A DNA stretch of 64,000 bases from Saccoglossus kowalevskii. Lineage: Eukaryota > Hemichordata > Enteropneusta > Harrimaniidae. A program made the position numbers and the translations under genes. Below, one piece after another: positions 54,521 to 64,000 of the stretch (its first letter is position 1; each line of letters starts with the position of its first letter). The DNA lies in contig NW_003124895.1 in NCBI RefSeq assembly GCF_000003605.2, forward strand, positions 469,376 through 533,375. The letters run 5' to 3'. The notes under the pieces are model-generated. The model had not been told where the DNA came from. It did no database searches and saw nothing but the letters and a program-made list of their open reading frames with translations.

Positions 54521-57500
54521 TATTATGGAATATTATTTCAGAAAAACGATTGGAAGTGTGATGAAACAGCTAATATGAAAATTCTATAATATAATAAATA
54601 TAATATAAATTATATTAATATTATTTTACATGTATGCACACATGGTTAGCTGTATACTCAATATAGTAAATGATATGATGCCGTTTTCACGTTTATGAGC
54701 AATGATGCTTAAAAATACATTAGGTTGACATAGATTATTTGTAATTCAATGTGCTATACACTACCATTGGCTTACACTTTCTAGGTTGATGTAATGATAA
54801 TGTCAACCAAGTCCCCACGCATTGTGTTATGGCTGTTAACTATTTAACGTTTCTGTGCTTTCTTGATACATGAAATTTCTATTCGATCTTATTGCGTATA
54901 ATAGTGGTCATAGTGGATGAAAGTAATCCCATTTTGTACACTGCGTGGACAAGTAGTGTGAAGTAGCTTCAGATAAATATTTAGTTAGTTAGGCTATGAA
55001 GGTTTCTGAAAACGGTGACGTTTGGTACAGTTTGACCTTCCCGTAACAGACAGCCGTTTAGTACTTTTATCAGACACGGACTCGCATTTCTGTGAAGGCG
55101 ACGCTGATAGCTTAAAACCCTTGGATGGAAAGTAATATCTATCGCGACACGTTATCAACTTCTCCATGGAAATACACTGGTGTGGCCTGTAATAGCCAGC
55201 TGTAGTTCAGATAAATAGATGGCTGTGTCAATGTGCAATCGGGTATTAGATTCCAACCAATCAAATATTTAAATGCATGTTGTTATGATAAATTAATCTT
55301 TAACACAAAAGAACGATACCTGTACGATGAATTGATTAATTGCATCACGTATTCATTTTACTCTTACTGGTATGTAATTGTATAATTTGTTGTTTAATAA
55401 AAAAACTCTTTGGAGGCAGTGGTAATAACGCTTTGTGAAAACATTTAAAAATAAAAATAAAATAAAATATATGTAATTTTTTTTTTCATTTGTTGAAGTG
55501 TGCATTAATTCACTCGTACTATTAAAGTGTTTTAATATGGTCTTCCGAAGCCCGAAGGAGTTCATTACTGAAGGCATTTGCAAATAAGGTGAAAGCTTGT
55601 TACATTTGTGATAGATCGTACGTCAGTAATGGTAAAGCGTCAATCGTGGACATGTGTCATTGATAATGGCACCCGGTCTGGTTTATTATAAAAAAGTCTC
55701 ACATCCATGGAAATCAATTGGACTCGTTGGTGCGGTTGGATGAACTTCACTCAGTTTTCGTTGAATTTGTACCTAATTATTGACAAGTTGAGGAACCGTA
55801 TTCATCTAGTTCTGCTCACTTTTATAAACAGATACCAATCTTGTCCATCTACAATCTACAAGTCATGCAAATGGATATTGCATCATAACACATTTATATG
55901 TGTTAGCCTATGCTGCGTTCAAATTGAATGATGTGAGCACCCCATGCTTTGTCTTATCCAGGGACAGTGATATATAGGTTTATAGAGATACTTACATGAA
56001 ATAGTTTGTTCGTCCACTGTTTCTGACTTTCCCGTTGCAGGTAATACAGTGAACCTTAAATATCCATTCGCCAGTTGTTGTAAGTTTCCAAATATTCAAC
56101 GTAATGGTGTATATACACCTGTGTTATCACATAATTAGTGCAAAGAAATACGAGCATCCGACGTCCTTGATTGAACTTAGACGTTACAAGAACTAGATTG
56201 CCTTCACCAATTGTTAAATGAATGACATGATATTTATTCACCGAGGGTAATATATAATACATTCATTGATGGTGTTATAAGATGTAGACCTTTCCCGGGC
56301 GCCACGATTCCTATGTATCTCAGAGCGAAAGTAATCTTTATAACTGAGACTGTATTGGCCAATCGTATCTAAGAAATTGATTTCCATCAATTGTCGATAC
56401 TTTTTGGTTCGAATCCATTGAACGAAGTAACAGTTCAGAAATATCGATGTTTGCAAATAGATGACTATTAAACATGTAGGCATATTGACTGTTGTCCCTT
56501 TTTACACAATGGTCGTGTGAAGAATAATGAACATCGATCGATAAAAACATGAATGCCGTCGCTGAGTTGTGTCAAGGAATTATAATGCGAATGTCAAAGG
56601 AATTGAGAATAATCTATGAATTATTGATTATTACGAGTAAAAAGAGCTTTCTGATATTCTGCCCCCGAACAGAAGGTTGACAATAGTATTTCTAAAAATC
56701 CATATATATTATTCTGATTCCTGTTAAGCGTTAATCGGTATTACAGTGACATTGTCACATGTTTTAAAGCAACGTTGTAAAACATCTGCCCCTCTGACTA
56801 TAGTAGTTATAATTTAAAAAAAAAGTACACGTGTATTCATTGCGAAAACAGTTAAAATTCAAAATAATTTACAATCGTGTGATTACAATTGCCATACGCG
56901 TCCCGCATCTCTGTATGGGGGTTGTGTGCCACAACAGCCATACATAATATACAAATATCTAAATCGCCCTTATTTGAGTGTGGTACAAGTGACACATTCA
57001 AGTGAAGGTAGTTGAGAAGATATTAAATAGTATTTACTTGCAACGTATTGTAAGCTGTACACATGTATGTTGGGGTGCACCCTGCATGATTAACGAATGT
57101 ATATAGCAATAGTATCAGTGATATGTATTTCATCATATCCCTTCTTATATGAATAGATATGTGCTTTTGGCGATACGAGGTACGTTCAGAAGATAAATGG
57201 TACACATGTTTCTGAGTAATGTGTAATTAAACCTGCCCCACATCAACTATACAGATTCACGTGTATTGTATGTATATTAACAGCTTAACGTCTGGTACTC
57301 GTGTTGCGTGGACAAGACTTATAATATCCTAATCTAATCTATAATCTATGTCGTCCGTGATAATTACGTCATTATCACAGCAATACATGCACAATTAAAC
57401 AGAACATTAAATGATGGATTTCGAAAGAGTATTCCTATATATGCGTACACATAATTTGATTTGCCAAGTTCTATACGTCGCTCGCTAGGGTCTCGTGTCG
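54521..57500. other. Intronic interval, nothing recognised
   Basis: No exon, repeat family or RNA gene was recognised. Short frames such as 55707-55931 (+) and 56238-56483 (-) resemble nothing known. Confidence 0.4.
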
Positions 57501-57539
57501 AGCGCTACGCGGTGTACGCGGTGTGGCGACTGTAGCGCT
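57501..57539. repeat. CpG-rich hairpin with internal 9-bp direct repeat
   Basis: AGCGCTAC (57501-57508) and GTAGCGCT (57532-57539) form a perfect 8-bp stem. The loop contains ACGCGGTGT twice in tandem. The surrounding 60 bases are unusually CpG-dense for this part of the window. Confidence 0.8.
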
Positions 57540-60500
57540 GCTAGTCTACTCGAATCAGTACGTTCTCAATTAGTAACAGGGTGAAGTGTTGAGCGTTAGC
57601 GTACAACTGCATATGCATTATTATTGCCTTAGTCTCACGCGTGTCTGGGGTTGATGAACTATGCCACGAGTGCCACGACCAGTTTAAAGTTTGGTAATGG
57701 AATGTATACAATACTGTTACCATTTAAGTCATCTCGCACATCAAACTCGTAAATTGCATTCTCAGTGCGATTTTATTTTACATGGATTCAATTCAATTCG
57801 ATTTAAATTTCATTTCGTTGACAGCCTCGAGAACGTACGTCGAAGTGGACATAGTTAAAATAAGTGCCAATGCTACTCGATAATATTATTTTATGTCAAA
57901 TAAAACATGTACAAGTAGAATGCGCAAGGTTGTAGGTTGCCATGCATTAGGAAGCTACTTCACTACATTCCCATTGCTTATAATGCACTCATCCCTTATT
58001 GCTTCTATCAATAATCGTATAACGGTGCCTCCTGTTACTAGTAAATATAGCTAATACGATGACGCATTTATCAGTGCGTTCTACGGATTTGATTGGCAAC
58101 CCGCGTTTTCAGAAACAGGATTCTATCTTGGCCCGTGAATAAATCGATATGCAATAAAACAATGCCGGACTGAATCTGCTTTTCACGGCTGCGCAAACTA
58201 CGTTGCAAAGTGATCCTATCAGTTGACACGGTAATCAGACGTCAAAATATTCCCAGTCGTATTTATCACGTGATTGTTAGGATTAGGGGTTGTCTGACCA
58301 AGCAATCGCGTGATTATAATTGACCATTGTATGTGCTCTGATTTCATAGCAACGGGGGGGGGGGGAATTGTCGTATACGCGATTCCCAATTATGAAGCCA
58401 GCGTGCTTAAGTCCCGTATGTAGGACATTTAATGATCGGCTAAGGGAATCGTAACTCATTTGATGAAAAATATAGTCATTTGCATTATATCACATTACGT
58501 AATCGTAAAATTGTTATTATATGCCGATAAGAGTCTGGGTCAACACATTCGTGTTTGTTTAATATTCGTACTAGTACATGAAGCTCCAAAGTGATCGATC
58601 TTTCACTTAACCTCGACTCCTCAGTTTTTGACGTCAGCCTGATGATCCTGATACGTGGAATCGTAAAACTGTTAACCTGTTAACATATCGAAGTCTCGTA
58701 AGATTGTTCCACATTTTTCCCGGAGAAATGATAATCATGATATAAAATGAATTAACAGATATAAATATATCTGCTTGCAAGCAATCTGACATTGAAGTAA
58801 GGAATGTTTTGATAAAAAAGAAATTTCATCCTATCAATCTACAATGATAAAAAAATATCACTGCCATAAGTATAAAAAACAAATTCACTATTTTTTACGA
58901 GCATATTTTATTGACCACATAACTGTAAAATAACGTAAAGTGTACACATAGCGCATTTTAGAAACAATAAAAATCCCGACCGAATTCTGCTTCCCGTGGC
59001 ATTCATGGAACAAAAAAGAAAAACTGTGTCAGGTTTATAATGACACCACAGGCTTTTATACAAAGGCTTGTCTGCTTTGTTGTTGTATTGTTTTGTGTTT
59101 AATGAGACGGCCTCGTATTATACTTGCTTACTATTAAATAGACTATCAGAATTATTTCAGGATTATAGTAACATTTCTCTGTCCTTGTCAACTTAACGAT
59201 TGGGAGATGGAATGATTTCGACAGACTGAGAGTATGATATCAACATTCTAGACTAATTATGACGGAAACTGATTTCATGTGAAACAGGTCAAGTCTCACA
59301 TGTGCTATATACTCCATACCATGACGTTGGCAAGGGAACAACGCACTATTCAGCAACTACGAGTTTGTTTTTTTAATATACACATCACATTTCTGGTGAT
59401 CACCTTTGCTTTCTCAGGGTGATGCGTCGTTTGTGCTTACATGCTATTATTAGCTCATCGTATTGTGCGCACGCATTGTCTGGCGTCAGCTGGCGTCCTT
59501 CGGATCTGTAGACGACGACATCTCAAAAACAGTTTTACTTGATTTGACGAGTAAAATAGTATACACAAAACATGTTGTGGCACAGAAGCAAGAAATAATT
59601 GTATTCTCACTATCATGTGTAAGATAAGGTGTATCATACATGATTAAATTTTGTGATTACAAATAATTATTTCGACTGTTATATTTATCAGAACAGTCCG
59701 GAAGACAAACGACCACGCCACAATGCTTAGGTTGTGCGTTTATATGAAGAATATTGGAGTAAAAAAACATCTAAAGGCGGGGGAGGGTCACATTTAGAAC
59801 ACCTCTATAGAAAGGTCATGGACAAATAAGGGTGTGAAACACGCAAGTGGATGATAAGGTCGGCGATCTTGGCATCATGAATACTGATTGAATTTGTTTG
59901 GGGGAGGGGTACAAGTTTATGAAAGTATAATTCTACATTAACGACTTATTAGCCCCTGTTCAATTCGAGACTTAGTATCATATGAGGATTGATAGTTGGA
60001 TGTGCCCCTCCCCCTAGCAATCACGACGCCGTCCATATCACAGCAACCAGTTAAACAATTTGTGTTGTTTCTCTCCACCTGTATAGTTCGCCATGTTAGT
60101 ACCGGTGTTTAGGGGATATCATGTGACCGCATTAATATGCACAAATGTCATTCTGAGCTAGCTACTACCAAATAATTGTCGACAACGTTGATGATGATGA
60201 GTGATAGTGGACATTTCCTTAGCAACCATTGCCACGTCCATAATATCTAGTTATAAACATTACTTTTTAGGTCCGTTGTCATCCGGAATTTGTTTTAGCC
60301 TATGACGAAATAAAAAAAAAGTATAAATGTTGTGTTTTAAGCAAGCTATTGTAGCAATGGATATTTACAATATTGATGGCGAGTGTTAGGTGGACATGTA
60401 ATTAGCAAAAATGACCACAAAATTGTCAACCAGTATAAAGCTTAACATTACCATTAAGTTATTCATCGTTTATTTAAGTTTATCGTCCACCTATTAAACA

Positions 60501-62065
60501 TTGTTTATTTCTTCTGAAAATCCGCTATATGTCTAGCAATATACAAAGTTGATCATATGTATCATAAACCTCTTTTTGAGAAACGAACAAAAAAGAAAAA
60601 GTCTGGCTGACTACTTATAATAATAAGATGGGGTGGAGAAGGCTGTTAAAACTGCAGTAACTACATATAGCTACCGAATGTAGTTGTCATTTTAATTAAT
60701 GACACTATGCCGAACAAATAATATGAATACACCAAGTTGTCCTTTTGTACTTCAGGCAACTCAAGACCGTTGCAATAACGAGTGATCAATTGAATTTGCT
60801 GATGCGTTGTTTTTAAACATCGTTAACTAAATTGTTTTTTAATGTTCAGTAAATTGTAAGCTAGATAGATTATTAATACACTGCCCATCATAATGACAGA
60901 TGCGTATCCCTCATTGTGTCTAAAATAAGAACTGTTGCTATGTCAACTGCGTATTTGCATAACAATTCTAATCAAATGTTTATTAGGAATACATTACTGC
61001 CCGTTCATACAACATGATATCGACCACTTTGACCTAGATCCACTCTAACGTTCGGTATATTAAGGTTTACGATTTCGCCGATGACTATTCCGATCAATTC
61101 ATAAAAGACTTTATGTCCTGAAAATGTTTATATAAGCAAATTATGACATGAATTATGAAAAAAAATATGTTCAGCTGTTGATTATATGTTGGCACAAGGT
61201 TGTTGAGTGGGATGTAGCTGTGTTATTGTTCTACTAAATATATCTAAGCTATATGGCTGGTGATATGAACACCAGCAAACTATTCCACTCAGGTCATTGA
61301 GCATTTGTCGCAGTTGGTCCTGCGTCTTTTCACCGATGTAAATTATCTTATACATTCTAACGTAAACTTTGACATTCATTCGTTCCCATTAATTAAACTA
61401 ATTATTTCCTATGACGGTTGGATAAAGCTGGCAAATTGCAGGTCTGTTAGAAAAGGGTTTACACCGTGGTCACGGCTGACTGCCAAAGCTTTCAACAACG
61501 TCGAAGAATACTTATGTTTCTTGAATCTTATGATTTAAGTTACAGCTAATGTGTATAACAACTAACCAACATAGAAACCACTCTTAAATAGTATTCTTGG
61601 TGACGTCATAATTACATCATCAAATTGCAAGTTTTCGCCATATTTATTTTATTGTAATTCTCTTTTTTTGCGTTCCATAATTTTTCCCGTTAAAATGCGG
61701 GCGCAACACCTTGCCTGCATTTTTCTGTATTTTTGTTTCCCCATTTATCGACAAAGTGGATATTACTTTTATTGGCTATACTTCTTGATTGCAATTGGAG
61801 CAAAATAATAATAAAAAAACTATAAAATGTCATTTGATGAACGGTGACAAAAGTGTCATTGGCTGTATATAACGTCTGGCCTTTATCAGGCCTTTATTGG
61901 TAAATGTTTCGAAAGTAGTTGAACATTGCGTATTTTAGTTGACACAAATAAGACACAAATAAGACTGGCTTGTGATGTCATGTAGACTTCGGTGATCCAC
62001 TGTTGAATGTAATCGAAACAAAATATTACGCGTACTTGCATATACTATATGGTTTTTGAAGCCTG
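57540..62065. other. Intronic interval, little recognised
   Basis: A run of G lies at about 58355-58366. At 59390-59540 the sequence GTGATCACCTTTG, a CGTCGTTTGTGC stretch and CATTGTCTGGCGTCAGC resemble a repeat style common in marine invertebrate genomes, but I could not define ends. A TTAGCAACC at about 60220 is X-box-like. No exon was recognised. Confidence 0.35.
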
Positions 62066-62077
62066 TATATGTATATG

Positions 62078-62116
<39 letters not shown>
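62066..62116. repeat. (TA)n microsatellite with TATATG start
   Basis: A mixed GTATAT/GTATG stretch turns into a pure TA run of about 16 units. Confidence 0.95.
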
Positions 62117-62119
<3 letters not shown>

Positions 62120-62200
62120 CGTGACTGATTAACTACTATTCTGTGACGACGGTTTGATATTATTACTATACATGCTCACTACTACATCCATCTTCTTGTA

Positions 62201-62269
62201 CGATATGGCCGTGCTTAACTTGAAGGTCATTATGACCTGGCAAATTTGAGTTCGATTCCAAATCTGACC
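62201..62269 (+). repeat. tRNA-like remnant with B-box match
   Basis: GAGTTCGATTCC is an exact B-box-type sequence. About 40 bases upstream, ATGGCCGTGCTTAACTTGAA resembles the A box of a Leu- or Ser-type tRNA. ATTTG and CAAAT flank the B box and can pair. The fold is not a proper cloverleaf, so a decayed SINE is likelier than a tRNA gene. Confidence 0.4.
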
Positions 62270-63079
62270 AATTTCAATCCAATGTCATCAAGATAAGAAT
62301 ATGTAATCCAAAGACGGTGACATTCTTGTCGTAAAACATTTCTGAGGACCACAATAATTTATTTTTTAAGATACAGACATACACACCATTTCTGAAAGTA
62401 TTATTATGTTATTACACTGAATAGTTGTTCAACCAGAAATAACAAGTTTCTATTCGGGATTACGTTGTTATTATACTTACGCATGATCTGGGATTTAGTC
62501 GTGTATAATATCATGGTACTATGGTTACAGCCGTTGCTGGGGCCCTGAATTTTGTGATGTGGAAATGAATCTGAGTAACTATTCTGCTCTGGAATGCGCA
62601 TTTATTGAAATTTACACACGAGCACGATCGCATGCGTGTATTAACTATGTGCAATTTGCGCACCTTCCTGTCTGTGTGCACGCCACACTTGTACTGTACA
62701 ACAGTCATAAAATAAACGAGCTCAATTTACGGGTGATAAATTATATAAAATTTGACAAACAGTATTATACGATATGAAAACCAGATTGACGGAACATCTC
62801 GGGGGGAAAAAAAACTTCACAAAATAACCATAACAATTTGACCCAGTTAGAGATCACCACGTTTACAATGTGCATACATTTATGGATATGATTTTTGACG
62901 TAGTTGTCATGGTGTTTATTTTTACAGACATATTCTTCAGCTGTCACACAATAGGCACAAGCTGTGAAGCTCGTTTCTCTCGATGCATCCTCGTAAATAT
63001 TAATCTGAAACTGTCGGAACATACCGCACATCCAACGTAAGATCATGTCGTACGGAATGTAACCACTGAATTTTTAATT

Positions 63080-63335
63080 GCTGAACAACGAGCAATTAGA
63101 CAGGGATCTCGCTGACAGCGGAGAGCTACGAGGCTTGTTTCTCCCCTCACATAGAACTCTTCCACCGCCATTGCGTCCACCGTCCTGGTCTAAGTAACCA
63201 TGGTATGGAACAATAGACGCGGGAGGAGAATGGACACTCACTATTCGAGGGGCGATTTCAAGTCGCGCGCCTCTCGAGATCTCTCTCAACGAGATCTTGA
63301 CGCCCATTTTGTCATCTCGTTTTACCTGTTTCATA
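63080..63335 (-). other. CpG-rich patch, candidate exon or internal promoter
   Basis: About 255 bp with many CpG and near-balanced base composition stand out from the surrounding intron. On the - strand an 86-codon frame (63074-63334, starts MKQVKRDDKMGVKISLREIS) runs through it, with donor-like GTGAGT at 63241-63236 and GTAAAA right after ATGAAACAG. I do not recognise the peptide, and the + strand does not encode the expected second channel exon. It may be an unmethylated regulatory island. Confidence 0.35.
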
Positions 63336-64000
63336 TTAAGATCTTGCGTTTCAAAAAAATTAATTTTTAGCGCAATGAATGCGAGACTCTGTTGTGACTA
63401 CTCACTGAGTTGATATATTCATGTGAATGCAAATTATGTGTAATCGTCAAACGCATTTGATGGCTAACAATAATTTATTCGCATGCAAATATAGTTTATT
63501 ACAGGGCGATGGTTGACGCGACTGCATGTGTTCCAGAGCGTTCGCAATTATGTTAATAAACCCACGCTTTTGAGAAACCATGGGTATTCGTTTCTCCGCG
63601 TAGTGATGGATCCACACGGAGCTTACACAGTGCGACAACCACCACTATTTAATAAAATCTGATATCCAATGGAGCAATACTGAACGTTGAGACGGCAATG
63701 CAATCATTAATAAAACTTATCACATGTTTTTAACCCCTAAAGGACAGATATATAATGGTATTTGTTGCTGTGTAATACCGAGTATTACATTTTTTTCCCA
63801 TGTTTAACTTTTTACGTTTAAACTCAATCACAACTACTTGCATTTTGGGGGAAAAAAATGTGAAATTCACATTAATTGTGAATGTTACCACCAGTTAGTA
63901 CCAGTTTGACCTTTTATATATCGTGTATTGAGTTTTCATCCTCGGACTAGTACTTCTGAATCAGAATAAACAGAACAAAACAGTATGTAAAAGGGGAATG
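63336..64000. other. Window end, nothing recognised
   Basis: AT-rich sequence without recognisable exon or repeat family. Confidence 0.4.

Overview
The window looks like a stretch of animal (bilaterian) nuclear DNA. It is AT-rich and almost gene-free, full of microsatellites and short inverted-repeat (MITE-like) elements, and has a 738-base assembly gap. The only coding sequence I can identify with confidence is one small exon at 21953-22028 on the + strand. It encodes the conserved first 25 residues of an ELK-type (Kv12; KCNH8/KCNH3/KCNH4 family) voltage-gated potassium channel and ends in a GTAAGT donor at the position and phase expected for this family. The repeats suggest a marine invertebrate, but I cannot name the species.

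Region by region. 1-1.4 kb is a minisatellite of 32-bp units with nested higher-order duplications. 1.4-21.5 kb is upstream intergenic DNA with simple repeats, a perfect 14-bp hairpin and several MITE-like copies; no gene is recognisable. 21.56-23.25 kb is a CpG-rich segment that surrounds the channel exon and is probably its promoter domain. From 22029 onwards the + strand is read as the first intron of the channel gene. No second exon was found, so the intron would run for at least 42 kb, to the end of the window. Inside it, 23.3-40.9 kb is markedly more AT-rich and CpG-poor than both flanks. From about 41 kb CpG returns, and this part holds a hairpin-headed repeat in two long copies (one ending in a long pentanucleotide array), tRNA-like remnants, RFX X-box-like and CRE-like motifs, and CpG-rich patches at 57.5 kb and 63.1-63.3 kb.

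Mobile DNA: four short inverted-repeat groups can be defined by comparison within the window. Group T starts with TTAAAG and has about six copies. A 311-bp element with TCCTCGGGGGCGGA ends has three copies. One 213-bp element is flanked by TTAA. The hairpin-headed repeat has two long copies and one partial. Two further foldback elements lie at 17.1-17.7 kb. No retrovirus-like element, LINE reverse transcriptase, transposase, rRNA or CRISPR array was seen. I found no clear new biological system. The most unusual items are the hairpin-headed repeat, the sharp-edged composition domain and the higher-order minisatellite.
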